Below are positions 1-11,834 of a DNA stretch of 64,000 nt, piece by piece. Numbering within the stretch: the stretch's first letter is position 1; each line of letters opens with the position of its first letter. The translations under genes and the position numbers were made by a program. The notes beneath the pieces are model-generated. The model ran no database searches, was not told where the DNA came from, and saw nothing but the letters and a program-made list of their open reading frames with translations. Source of the DNA: Closterium sp. NIES-65 (lineage: Eukaryota > Streptophyta > Zygnematophyceae > Desmidiales > Closteriaceae); the NCBI GenBank assembly GCA_948144175.1, contig CANXME010000236.1, forward strand, positions 1 through 64,000, in the 5' to 3' direction.

Positions 1-64
1 GCCTCTCAGTTTCCCGCTCCGTGTGCTCGTTCATCTGTCCTCCCCGCCTCTCCCCCCTTCTGTT

Positions 65-2120
65 GCCATCAGAGGAGGAGGAGTCGGTGCTGCAGGTCAC
101 AGCCCCCCAGGGCCAAATCATGCGCTGCGCGTCTCCCTGTTGGATAAGTGCTGCTTTTGTTTCCCTCCCTGCCCATGCTCCTTCCACTTCACCATCAGAG
201 GAGGAGGAGTCGGTGCTGCAGAGCACGGGTCCCTAGGGCCGAATCATTTGTTTGTGTCCCTGACCCTCCCTCCTACCTGACGCTCTTCTCCCCTCCACTC
301 ACTCTGTTTTTTTCACCATCAGAGGAGGACGAGTCAGTGCTGCAGATCACGGGTCCCCAGGGCCGAATCATGCGCTGTGTGTGGGGCCCTCTCAACCAGA
401 CGCTCATAGGCACGGGGGAGGACTGCATCATCCGCATGTGGGACGCAGAGGTGAGCGGATGTGCTGTGTTCATGGGTGTAATGCTGGATGGTAGTGATAG
501 GTAGGGTGCTGATGGTGGGTGAATGTGAGTGGTAGGTCCCCACTCAACAAAACACTCATCGGCACGGGGGGGAGGAGGACTGCATCATCCGCATGTGGGA
601 CGCCGAGGTGAGGCGGATGGGTGGTGTTGATGAAGGGGGTAATAGGTGATAACGTTGGTGTTCATGGGAGGTGTGCTGTGCTGCTAGCGAGCCTGCGACT
701 AGCATGTGTGTGTGGGACCCACTCCACCAGACCCGCTCAGGTGCACGGGGGAGGACTGCATTATTTGCATGTAGGACGCTGAGGTGAGCGGACGGGTGGT
801 GGGTTCCCTGGTGGGGTGGGGGCTTTACTCATGCACACCCGCCGTGTGAGTCGACTCAACACTTGAAACGTCTATCAAGACTTTTCACGATGCTGCCGCC
901 CATCCATGCCCACATGCTCGCGTTCCCCAGTGCCCCTCTATGCCCATCGCTTGCTTCCCGTGCCGACCTTACTACCTTCCCTCTTCCCCATTTATCCCAC
1001 TCTCTTCCTCTCTTCCTCTCTTCCTCTCTTCCTCAACGCACTCGGATGGGCAAGCTGTTACGGGAGACGGAGCCTGAAGTGACGCACAGCAAGACCTGCC
1101 TTCCATGCATGTGAATTCCCACCCACCCCTCTCTTCCCTCTTTCCTCTCCCTCCGCCCCTTGCTCTTCCAACACACTCAGACGGGCAAGCTGCTGCGAGA
1201 GACGGAGCCGGAAGTGGCGCACAGCAAGACAGTGACGTCACTGTCCAAGTCAGCAGACGGGTCGCACTTCATCACAGGGTCGTTGGATAAGTGTGCCAAG
1301 GTGAGACTCCATGCATGTGCTAGAAAGAGTTAGTGTTTGTGCCACTGTAATCTGTCAGCAGACGGGTCGCACTTCATCACAGGGTCGTTGGATAATACGT
1401 GTGCCAAGGTGAGCTGGAAGAACGGAAAAGAAGGGAGAAGGGAGAAAGTACACAGTAGTCCCTGTGACAAGTTTTCTCCTTCAGGTTTAAGCAGGAGAAC
1501 TTGCCAGCAGATGAATCGCTTCCACCTGTGACATCTTTTTCTCTCTCTCTCTCTTCTCTCTTTTCCCCCCCTGCTAACGTGTGTTTTCGTTCTTTGTGAC
1601 TTTCCTCTTCCCAATGCAGCTGTGGGACACACGCACACTGCGTCTGCTCAAGACGTACCAGACAGAGCGACCCATCAATGCCGCTGACATCTCCCTCTCT
1701 TCGACCATGTCAGTTCCTCTCCTAGTTCGATAATTTTTGTCTCACTCCGGCTGACGGTGTTAGTATCACCTTTCTATAACCACTTGAGCCTCACCTCTGG
1801 CTGCTCAAGACGTACCAGACAGAGCGACCCATCAACGCCGCTGACATCTCCCCTCTCTTCGACCATGTCAGTTCCTCCTCCCCTCTCCTCGTCCACTCTC
1901 ACTACCTCACCAATCAGTTCCCCTCCCTGCCTTCACAACGACCATCACCTTTCTTCCTCCCTTTATCTCTCTGACATTCTCTGGGAGGAGGTCACCATGC
2001 TGCATGTGTCACCAACAGGTGATCACCATATTGCTACCTCCTGTGGTTTGCCTATCTCCTATCGTTCCCTGCATGTGTGTTGGGAGGAGGACAGGATGCT
2101 GCATCTGTCACCACCACTTG
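65..2120 (+). repeat. Partial exon copies in eIF3i introns
   Basis: Start-of-exon copies of the 323-450 exon lie upstream at about 65-112 and 204-239. End-of-exon copies lie downstream at about 541-607 and 716-783, each followed by GTGAG. The 1181 exon has a start copy at 1042-1101 and an end copy at 1357-1410. The 1620 exon has an end copy at 1798-1866. The 2175 exon has start copies at about 1983-2025 and 2078-2120. Copies differ from the exon by substitutions and small indels, so they are not simple read duplication. Confidence 0.8.
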
Positions 2121-2755
2121 ATAGTCATGATTGCTTTCTCCTGTGGTTTGCTTATTCCCGACGTTTGCCTGCAGGTGGTGCTGGGAGGAGGACAGGATGC
2201 TGCATCTGTCACCACCACTTCGTCCCGAGCAGGCAAATTTGAAGCCGTCTTTTACCACAAGGTTTGTGATCCCTGCTCTGTTTTCTCTGTTCCTCTCTGT
2301 CCCTCATGAGCCTCTTCTGTGGACGAATTTGTGCTACTTCAGTGCCACTTGTGCTTTCCTCCCTTACTCGTAGTCGATTCTGTTTTGTTATTACCGTATG
2401 AAGAAGGTCGCTCAGTGCCTTGTGCTCAGTGCCCATGCATTTGCTGTTTCCCTTGTGAACGATCATTCTGGCAGGTATTGGAAGAAGAGATTGGCCGGGT
2501 GAAGGGCCATTTCGGCCCGTTGAACGCTCTTGCGTTTGGCCCTGATGGACGAAGGTATGCAGCTTTGAATTATTGTCACTTCGTCTCAGGTTCTCGGCTT
2601 CATTCATTGTCACTTTTCTGTTTTGTTGGAGTGTCTTCAGTGGTCAGGGAGCTCATTGTTTGTTGGTGTTTGTATGCAGCTTTGCAAGCGGTGGAGAGGA
2701 TGGTTATGTCCGACTTCACCACTTCGACAATGACTACTTCCATATTCGAGTCTAG
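323..2755 (+). CDS. Eukaryotic translation initiation factor 3 subunit I (eIF3i/TIF34), 3' part
   Basis: WD40-repeat subunit of the eIF3 complex, which acts on the 40S ribosome in the cytosol. Exons with GT/AG ends: 323-450, 1181-1300, 1620-about 1710, 2175-2261, 2475-2554 and 2680-2755 (TAG stop). Diagnostic stretches are [58 protein letters not shown] and the terminal [18 protein letters not shown], which follow plant eIF3i from the middle WD repeats to the C terminus. The N-terminal half lies outside the window. The 1620 exon lacks one C near 1708 that its downstream partial copy (1798-1866) retains, so the frame breaks there as assembled. Introns are full of partial exon copies. Family identity is very secure; the status of the 1620 exon is not. 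Confidence 0.93.
847..858. repeat. Short palindrome with TCGA core
   Basis: TGAGTCGACTCA, a short member of the palindrome family seen at many places in this window. It lies in an eIF3i intron between end copies of the previous exon and a start copy of the next exon. Confidence 0.6.
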
Positions 2756-3424
2756 ATTAGTTCATGTTTTGAATTCAAGTAGGATATCAGTGCATGTTTC
2801 TGTTTTTGTTGCTAGCTGCAATGTACGGTACCAGCATTTTGTGCTTGCTTAGCATTGACAAAGTTTTATTTCTCGTGCCTAGCATATATAATTATACAGG
2901 TCTCAATTGCGCATGTAACTGCTAAGCAAGCAAAGCCTTCGTCAACGCATCAGCAGTCCACGTGTCAGTCGCTCGGACGATGTACCACCTGCGACCTCCA
3001 GAAGCAGGAATCCCCCACCCCAGCCAATCAGGTGATATCATCGGCGTTCTCCCTATGAAGCCCTATCCTCCTTACAGCCACGCATTCTCCCAGCCAGAAA
3101 CTTGATTATGGCTCAGATTTCCATCTTAGGACTTACCCCTTCTCACAGATGCTCTTCTTTTCTGGTTTATTTTCATTCAATATAGGGCCAGTCGTAGAAG
3201 ACTGACAGCTCCTGTTGACCAGCTACTTTTCTTTCCTGTCTTGCGGAAACTAGTATCCTTAGCAGATTAGTAGAACCAAGGAGAGGAAGTAGCTGTTTTC
3301 CTCGCGCTCTCCCACGCCGCAGACATTAGCACACCAGAAGTTTGACTTGTGAAGGTATATCTATAAGGTTGCTGATCGTTTCAACCGTTTCAGGCTCAAG
3401 CTTGGCTAGTGAAAGACGTCAGCA
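2756..3424. other. Intergenic region between eIF3i and eIF3j
   Basis: About 670 bases holding the 3' untranslated region of eIF3i and the 5' region of eIF3j. I see no open frame, RNA gene or recognisable promoter element that I can defend. Confidence 0.5.
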
Positions 3425-6225
3425 ATGTCAGACGATTGGGGTAAGTTCGCGGATTGGCTGATTCGGTTTTTTGCGTGAGCGCCATCGCAGCCATATTGAG
3501 ACTCATTAGTTAGCTTAGGTGATTTGGACTCGTGTTGTTGTGTAAGCGTCAGGTAGTTTTTTTAGCCTTAAAAGTGATGCTCGCAATCTAGGATCATTTC
3601 AAAACGGATGGCGCTTCAAGAGCAGTCTCACCTGTTCGTCGGCGTATCTGCGAGCCTCGTGCTAGTGTTTGGCATGAGCATCATCGATGGTGTGGCGAAT
3701 TGATTATTCATCGTCCAATATGCATGGTCTGTTGCATCGAGAAATATCCATTGTCGACTATTCCTGGTCGTTCTTCCTTTCTCGTCCTCCGACTTAATGG
3801 AGGAGTGAGTTTAATGAGTCTTTAAAGGCTACGATATCTGGCTACCTGGCACATGAACGTTGGACGGCTGCTATAACACGTCAGCAAGACTGCTGACGTG
3901 TCAAAGTCCTGGCTGTTGAACAGCTGAGACATAGTGACATGGCACGTATACTTTGTTACCCTCACAGCTCTGGATTTTTCCTCTTCTGCATCCTCGAGGT
4001 GAACGGAATGCACGATCTAAGCCAGAATATGAATGTTCAGCTCGACTTGTGGTCGTTCAAGGTCGTAATTGGAATGTCTGCATGATCCTTATCAATTGGT
4101 TCGTGATTAGTCCCTATTGGTTCGACACCTCTCTTCGTAGCATTTCCTTCCGTCGACTTTGGTCCTTAGAACTGTATGGTTGTGATCCTGGTGGGTATTC
4201 ATTGCTTGTAGCTTTGATAATGGTTGCTGGAGTACCGTGCTGATTCTTATTGTGCGTCGCTCGCAAACTTGTTTCCTGTCCGTAGCGTACTCGCCATCCC
4301 GTTTCTAAAACCATAAAAACCAGTGAATGATTTCGGGTTTAAAATTTCGTCCTTCAATTATCCCTCGTCCCCCTTATCTCTTCTCACCTTCCCGTTCATC
4401 GCGTCCTCCTCTCCCCCTTCCCCACCCACCCCACCTTCGCCCCTCAACCGTTTCCTTTCCCCTCCCTCCTCCCCTTCCTCCCCCCCCCCCCCCCCCCCCC
4501 CCCCCCCGTCTTTCACTTCCGCGCAGATGCTGACGACTTTGAGCCGCCGCCAGTCGTGGTGGCGAAAGAGCCGGTGAAGTCATCGTGGGAGGACGAGGAA
4601 GAGGAGGAAGAAGCACCGGCCCCCACCACCACCGCCTCAGTCAGTCCCCCTCGCCCTCGACTTTTCCGCGTCTTGATTTTTCGCATTTTAGCCTTTTTTT
4701 TTGCCGTTTTGTTGAGGAGTTGCTGAGAGAGGTTGGCGTTTACAAGGTGTACATTGGCGCTTGCTGTTGTGCCGTTTCAGTAGCAGCTTCCACCGTGTGT
4801 CTCGGATTATGTGCTGGTGCTGGTGCTGGTATGCCGGTGTTGGAGTGCTGGTGTTGCAGTGCTGGTGTTTGATCGCTGGTGTGCTGTTGTGCTGGCGTGC
4901 TGGTGTGTTGGTGCGGTGGTGTGTTATTGCTCTGCTGGTTGCTGGTGTGCTGCGGGTTTGTTGGTGTGCTGGTGATGATGCTGTTGGATGGCTGGTGGCG
5001 TGCAGGCGAAGCCCAAGGGCGAGAAGAAGAAGAAGAAAGCGGAGGACAAGGGCAAGGGCAAGGAGAAGGAGGAGGAGGAGGAGGTGGATGATGGAGTGCT
5101 CGCAGACCCTGTAGCGGAGAAGCTAAGACAGCAACGGTGAGAAGGAGAGTGGGGACGAGTGTGTGTCTGCTGTTGGGCGTGTGCCGGAGGGGGGAGGGTG
5201 GGGGGGTTAGAAGCGGAGGTGGTGGATGATGGAGTGCTCGCAGACCCTGTAGCGGAGAAGCTAAGACAACAACGGTGAGAGAAGCGGTTGAGAGAGGAGC
5301 AGGGAAGGGGGGAGTAGGAGAGTGGTGTTTGTTGGTTGTGTGTTTGGAAGGGAAGGGCAGAAGGGGAGGGAGGGTGGCGGGGCGGGAGAGGGGGGGAAGA
5401 AGGGGAGGGGGACGGGGAAGAGGAGGTGGATGATGGAGTGCTTGCAGATGGCCAAGAAGTGAAGACAGCAGCGGTGAGAAGGACAGAGTGAGTGTATTTG
5501 TGTGTCTGGTTGGGAGTGGGGGGAAGAGGAAAGTGGGGGGATGAGCGAGAGAGGAGGAGGAGGTGGATGATAGAGTGCTTGTGGACCCTCAGGTCGAGAA
5601 ATTCAGACTGCAATGGTGAGGGTGAGCTTAGAGTACGCCTCTCTTTAGCTCTGTTGCAATTGTGATACTTCATGACCCCCCTTCCCATGTCCCTTCGTCC
5701 TGTCCCTCCACACCCGCCCCACCACCCCCCTCCCCCCACCCTCCTCCCCCACATGTTCCCCACTCCCGCTTCGGTCACTTCAACACCACCCTTTCCCCTC
5801 TTTCCCCCCTTCCTTCCCACATCCTACCTCCCCTCTCCTCCCTCCCCTCTTCCCGCTTCCCTCCCCTCTCCCCCCTCCCCCCTTCTCCCTGTCCGCGCAT
5901 ATTCACACAGGCTCGTGGAGGAGAGCGACTTTAAGGCAACAAAGGAGCTGTTTGGTGGGAAGAAAAGGAGGCGGAGCGGTCACTGGACGACTTTCTACCT
6001 AAAAGCGAGGCAGACTTTAACGAGTTTGCAGACCTGATTGCCGCCAGAATCACTCCCCACTCGGTAAGCGGCGGAAATTTGGTATCGTGGAGGAAAACAT
6101 CGTTGGAATTCGTGATACGAATGGTGCCACGGGTGCCACCATTCTTCTCCACTTTCACCACGTCCCACTATCCTCTCTCTCTCTCTCGTCTCTCTCTCTC
6201 ATCTCATCTCTCTCTCTCTCTCTCG

Positions 6226-6256
<31 letters not shown>

Positions 6257-7540
6257 TTCTCGTCAGTCATCTGCTAGAAGACCTCTCAAATGCCACTCAC
6301 TGTTCTATAGCGTTATCACCTCGACCTCCCCCGAAATTCCACTGGTGGGCAAGGACACCAATCAGATGAGAGAAGTCGCGCGCTGCTCATGCCTTCGTGT
6401 GCCTGCTCTTGCTCCCTCCCTCACCCTCCCTCCTCCCTCCCGTCAAGTGCAGAAAAGCTTTCACTATGTGTCGCTGATCAAGAACATCCGGAGAAAGGTG
6501 GAAGCTCCTTTGGTTGGGAAGGAGTCCAAGGAAAATCAGCGCTGCTGCTGCGGTGATCGCGAATGAGAAGCTTAGGCAGAGAAGGAGGCAGAGAAGGGGA
6601 AGAAGAGGGGCGGTGAGTGGGGGAGAGAAGAGGGAGGAGTGATGGAGAGGTTGGTGGTGGGGGCGCACTATGATGGCTGGTAGAAGGTTTGGGATGGGGA
6701 GCGGAATGGGGGATTAGCGGGCTGGTCGAGAGATGAGTGGAGGGTCCGTTGTGGGGAAGGACGCCAAGGAGATCAGCGCTGCTGCTGCTGTGATCGCGAA
6801 TGAGAAGCCTAAGGCGGAGAAGGAAGCAGAGAAGGGCAAGAAGAAGGGCGGTGAGTGCAGGGAGTGATGGGAGGGGAGAGAGGGAGAGAAAGGAGGGGAG
6901 CTGAGTGAGGTGGGAGAAAAGAGAGGTAAGTGAAGGGAAAGAGGGGAGATGGGTGAGAGAAGGGCAGAGGACGCTGATTTGGGTGCAGCAGTGGAGTTAG
7001 ATGGAGAAAAAGGGTTGGTGTGGAAGCACATTGTGCGTGATGGAATGCACATTGTGCGTGAAATGGGAATGCACATTGTGCGTGAATGGAATGCACATTG
7101 TGCGTGAATGGAATGACACATTGTGCGTGAATGGAATGCACAGTTGTGCGTGGAATGGAAAGCACATTGTGCGTGAATGAATGCACATTGTGCGTGAATG
7201 GAATGCACAGTGTGCCGTGAAATGCACTCAGGATGGGCTTGGATGGAATGGATGTGGTTTGACATGCAGCACTGAATGCACATTTTTGACGTGCTGCAAC
7301 GGATGTTTTGCTCATTCTTTCTGAATCATGAGTCATGACCCATGTTCCTTTCTATCCCTGACCATGTCCTGAACATGGTGTGTGTACACCCTGTTGCATG
7401 CGTGTCTCCCGTGTACTGTCTGTGCGGCGTGGCTCGTCAGTTTTGCAGCCAAGAAGCAGCAGTTGACAGTGGATAGGCCAGAAGATGACGACTATAAGGG
7501 CTCTTATGCCGGTCCTGATGATGATTATGACTTTATGTGA
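3425..7540 (+). CDS. Eukaryotic translation initiation factor 3 subunit J (eIF3j/HCR1)
   Basis: Loosely bound eIF3 subunit that contacts the 40S decoding centre. Exons: 3425-3440 (MSDDW), 4527-4639 (DADDFEPPPVVV and an acidic run), 5006-5136 (Lys/Glu-rich, ending LADPVAEKLRQQR), 5911-6063 (LVEESDFKATKELFGG, then DDFLPKSEADFNEFADLIAARI), 6453-6612 or the copy ending at 6850 (KSFHYVSLIKNIRR, then AAAAVIANEK), and 7449-7540 (VDRPEDDD to DDDYDFM, TGA). Order and motifs follow plant eIF3j; total size is about 220 residues, normal for the family. Phases agree across exons 1-4 except for one missing base near 5962 inside exon 4. Exon 5 exists twice: a full copy with three small indels (6453-6612) and a later copy (about 6757-6850) without an acceptor but with clean frame. 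Confidence 0.9.
4480..4507. repeat. Poly-C tract in eIF3j intron 1
   Basis: An uninterrupted run of about 28 C just before the exon 2 acceptor, within a pyrimidine-rich stretch (about 4380-4520). Confidence 0.9.
5219..6850 (+). repeat. Partial exon copies in eIF3j introns
   Basis: Three downstream copies of the end of exon 3 lie at about 5219-5274, 5421-5475 and 5560-5616. Each ends in a GTGAG donor and resembles the exon less with distance. The 6757-6850 segment repeats the second half of exon 5 with its GTGAGT donor, and a short fragment sits near 6335-6370. Confidence 0.75.
6172..6251. repeat. (CT)n microsatellite
   Basis: Roughly 80 bases of CT dinucleotides with occasional interruptions, in an eIF3j intron. 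Confidence 0.9.
7024..7215. repeat. 22-base minisatellite in the last eIF3j intron
   Basis: About nine head-to-tail copies of a unit close to GCACATTGTGCGTGAATGGA plus two bases, with small indels. Frames through it are open but low-complexity and are not treated as genes. Confidence 0.9.
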
Positions 7541-8040
7541 AACTGTAAGCAAACCCTCTTTACCCATCGCATATGGACATAGTACTACAAGGTGCTGTAG
7601 CAAGTTACCGTAACTTAGCCACGAATTAGGGCCGTGGTGGTTGGGGTCCTGTGCAACACGTGGTCTAAATCCTAAAGCCCAAGAGAGGCCTGGTTTATTC
7701 TGAGAGGCGCTGGTGCGCATGTTGGAGGCGCATTTCCCGGTAAGAGAGGCACAATCCACATGAGAAATGCCTGGTTACCTTTGAGATGAGAGGCACTGTC
7801 TGTATGTGAGAGGCCTGGTTCCCATGAGGGGGTTGTTTGCCCATGAGAGCGGCCTAGGTCCCTAGAGGAGGCATGGTCCACATGAGAGGGGGGGGGGGGG
7901 CTTTCAATCATGTGACGCTAAATGGGTGAAGCATTCTAGGCGCCTCCAGAGCTGTTTATACCAGTGTAATTGTCTTCTTTTAGCTTAATTGTCCATATAA
8001 AGCAACACTGGGGGTTGACGGAAGGGGAGTGAAACTGAGG
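7541..8040. other. Region downstream of eIF3j with degenerate repeats
   Basis: 3' flank of eIF3j up to the gypsy LTR. From about 7684 to 7895 there is a loose repeat built on TGAGAGGCCTGGTT, ending in a run of G near 7890. No gene seen. Confidence 0.5.
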
Positions 8041-8389
8041 TGTTACGAGTGCAATTGAGTGAACGAACGAGAATTGCACTATCGAAGCAAAAGTACAATG
8101 AGCGAAGGCATGAGCGAAGGTTTATATAGCGAAACATAGTGGTAACGGTAATGGACTGTGGTTGTCGCGCGACGAGCCTGGGGCTGAGGTTGGGGAAAGT
8201 GTCGAAGCGTAGGCCCGGAGCACGGGTTACCACCGAGCCGTGAGGTCGGGATGCGATGTGCGAAGAGGGCGGGATAAATGAATGATGCGATGGTCGTTGA
8301 AGTGGTAACGGTGCTGACTGAGGTGCTCAGTGACGTACGCGTTGAGCAGGGACACGGCGAAGTAAGGAAAAAGGGGAATTTTCCTTACA
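8041..8389 (-). repeat. 3' LTR of the minus-strand gypsy element
   Basis: 349 bases, near-identical apart from small indels to 13327-13675. The adjacent purine-rich tract at about 8390-8415 (minus strand GGGGAGGGGGGTAGGTAG) is the likely polypurine tract. Confidence 0.9.
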
Positions 8390-8399
8390 CTACCTACCC

Positions 8400-11300
8400 C
8401 CCTCCCCAAGGGAGCCCCTCTTACGAGAGCGCATGGACGTCGCGGAAATTTCGGCTTCGCAGATACTCGGAGGAAGACAGGGTGGTTCTCAATTTATCCA
8501 GGGGGACCAGTTGTCTTCTGTGGGGCGTTCGGGTCCTTCCCAGCGAAGTAGGAACTCTATCCTTCGGGCTCCCCGAGGGTCGCGGACTCGGTGGCTGAGG
8601 ATTTTTTCAGGGTGATGAGTGGTTCGGATTTGGGGGACGTGTCATGCTGGCTGGAGCGTTTCGTGGCAGTTGGCTCGGGATGGGATGTAAGGGCGAAGTA
8701 GGCTGACGTGGAATGACGGGCTGACGTACCAGTCAGCAGGGAGGAGGAGGTGGGCGGTGACGGGTGTGATCATGTGGCTGATGCGAAATGGCCCACAATA
8801 TCGGGGGCGAAGGTTTGGAGTGATGGGCAGGCGAAGGTTCTGAGTGTCGAGTAAAAGCGAGGTCGTCGGGCTGATAAGTAACGGGTCTGCGATGTCGATC
8901 GCGTTGCGTTTAGCGATGATGTTTGATTTTTTGATTGCTTCTGCTGCCGCTGGGTCCTGTCTGCTTGCAGAATCTCGCGAACTGTTGTGCGCGTGGGACG
9001 GGGTTGCGGGATTCGGTGTCATGGGTACTGTTTGGTTCTTGTCCGTAATTTTAAAATAAAACGGCGACTGTTGCGTCGTGGCTGATGGTGCGTTATTGTA
9101 TGCGAACATCGATGATTGGCAGCTGCTGTTCCCACGTATTCGGGTCGTCGCACGTGCTCGTATCAGCTGCTCCTGGTACTAGTTTGTCCCGTTCCGTCTG
9201 TCCGTCGGTTTCGGGTGATAGGATGAACTGAACTGTAAGCGCGTGCCGAACTGCTGCCACAGGTTCCTCCAGAAGTTGCTGTAAAATTTCGTGTCCTTGT
9301 CGCTGATAGATCGACGCGGTATCCCGTGCAGTCGTACGACGGTGGAGATGAATAGTCGGAGCGGTTTCTTCGGCTGTGATGGATTTCCTGCATGCTGCGA
9401 AATGACCATTTTCGTTAGTCGATCGACGACGACGCAGATCGCGTCATTCCCACTCGTCCAGTCGGTAACCCCGTGACGAAGTCCTCGTCACCTGCTGCCA
9501 GCACGCTCTGGAGGCGGGATGGGTTTGTAATTGCCCCCGCTGGTCGCTTCCGTGCTTGACTTCATGAGCTGGCAAGTGGGACACGATGCCACGTGTCGTT
9601 GCAGCATCGGTCAACATTTCTGGCCAGTAGTAGTACCGCTGCAGCTGCTGCGTGTTTTTCTACCCCGGAAATGTCCCGAGGTAACTCCGTCGTGTGCTTC
9701 CTGTAACAGTAGTTCCCGCAGTAGCGTGTATCCGGTACCCAGATGCGTCGTGTTCCAGTTTTACGTAATAGACCTCCTTTTGCCGCTGCGAATTGCTGTG
9801 AGTTGCCTCCGGTAAAGAACGAGTCTGTTTAGATATCCGTGGGTAATAGGCCGTAAGCAGTGGGCTGGTCTGGCGAGTAGTATCGCGTGGGATCTGGGCA
9901 GTGGGGGCGGGTCAGTGCGTCGGCGATATTCGATGCTCCTTTTTGTATGTGACCGTATAGTGAAAATTCGACTCGAGGAAAATCGAGCCATCGAATTACT
10001 GTCGTGGGTTGAGGTGGGGCTGTGCGCGGAGGTAATGTAGAGATCGGTGGTCTGTCCGTACTGTCACGGTCTGCGCCAGTCAATAGTCAGCGCCAAACTT
10101 TGAATGCATGCACGATCGCGAGCATTTCGCGGTCGTGTATCGGGTAATTTCGCTCAGGCGGATGTAGTTTGCGTGATTCGTAGGCGATGGGTTGGAGGCC
10201 GTTTGCCGAAGTCCTGTAACAGTACAGCTCCGATGGCGATTGTCACTTGCGTCGGTAACCACTTCGAAGAGGGCGGTGGGGATCAGCGATACGTAGAACG
10301 GGTGGTGAACAGAGGACGTTTTTTTAGGGCAAGAAGGCAGCATGCTATTTCTCCCCCCACGTAAAAAGCGACCCCCTTACGCAGTAAATCAGTTAGTGGG
10401 GGGCTGTTAAACGTGGCCATGTCAGGGCACGAACCGTCGAACGTAATTACAACCCTAAAAAACTCTGCAGTTCCGTGATGTTTGTCGGGGGGGCGCCACG
10501 CTTTTTACCGTATCCAGCTTCTTTGGGTCGATCTCAAACCCCAGCCTCGGAAATGACGTGACCTAAAAACTCTAGCCTATCCCCAAAAAACTCGCACTTG
10601 GAGCCCTTGGTGAGCAGCCGATGTTCCTCTAAAACCTTAAAAACTGCTATCAAGATCTGCTAAGTGTTGCTTGCTTATCCCGACTGTAAACGAGGATATC
10701 GTCGAGGTAAACGATCACGCATTTATCTAAAAGTGGTCTAAACGCCTCGTTCATGTCATCTGAAAAGTCGCAGGCGCGTTCGTCAACCCGAAAGGCATTA
10801 CTGTATACTCGAAAGACCCGTACCTAGTCCTAAATGGCTGTTTTTGCGCAGTCCGATGGTTCGAGCCCGAATCTGATGGTAACCTCCCCGTAAATCTATT
10901 TTCGAAAGACACGTGCTGTTCGCAGTTGGTCCAATCAGTTCGTCGGCGCGGGGGATGGGGTATCGCGATTTGACTGTTACTTCGGTTAAGCGCTCGGTAG
11001 TCGATGCACATGCGAAAAAACTCCGTCTTTTTTTCGGTGTGAACAGTATGGGTGCGGCGAACGTGACGAGCTTGGTCGAATAAACTGCTTCTCTAACAGG
11101 TAATCTAACTGCTTCCTTAACTCGTCGAGCTCCGGCTGTGTCAGTCGAAATTGGCCGCTGTACTGTTGGCTGTGCCCCCGGTTCTAGCTCGGATCCTGTG
11201 GTCGTGCGCTCGCTGAGGTGGCAGCCCCTGTGGTAAATCATCCGGAAATATCCCCGGGAACCGTTTCAGTAGTGTCTGTAATTCGGTCGGTACGCTGCTA

Positions 11301-11830
11301 GCAGTTTCTTTAAATCATTCTGCTGCTCGTCTTTTTCTACACTTGCGATATCCACTGCGTACACGTCGGCTTCCAGCAGCGACAGCCCGTTTCAATCGTG
11401 ATGGCGTTGACCTGGACTGTCGAAGATTCAGGTGGCCGCCAGCGAGGTAGGACGACCCAGTTACCGTTACTGTCGCACTGTGCAGCTCCCCGTTGTCCAG
11501 TCGATCCGTGGGTTGTACCGTCGCAGCCAATCACGTTCCAGTAAAATGTCGTGCCCATCCAGCGTCGTTGCGAGCATTTCCTGTGTAAACCCGAAAGTTT
11601 CCCTCCGCAGCGGACTTTTACTCGCTCCAACTTTTTCCTCGTATGGCCAATGGCGTGCCGTCGACTAAGCGTGCATCTATCTCAGGTAAACATCGGTTAA
11701 GTATTAACTGTAATCTCCGTGCGGTTGCAGTATTAACTAAGCTGTGACTTGCCCCTCCGTCATGAAGATTTTCACTGCTGCTACCCTGTATTTTCCCGTA
11801 GATCAGTACCAGGGCATCCGTCGCTGTACC
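8400..11830 (-). pseudogene. gypsy pol remnant (protease, RT, RNase H, integrase)
   Basis: In minus-strand order: a protease-like GGASHSLVNTATAR near 11715-11775, reverse transcriptase motifs ([23 protein letters not shown] near 10750-11010, and [12 protein letters not shown] around 10686-10722), RNase H fragments near 9960-10340, integrase fragments (SATTQQSPFY near 9040; HVSLLRPYIP near 8680), and a C-terminal piece ending RDVHAL near 8420 that corresponds to the chromodomain end of the plus-strand element. Multiple frameshifts and stops. Confidence 0.85.
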
Positions 11831-11834
11831 CTCC

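Noticed and set aside
4924..5820. Long minus-strand Ser/Pro-rich frame across eIF3j
   Set aside because: Antisense to an eIF3j coding exon and its partial copies; composition is the complement of GGAGGA repeats.
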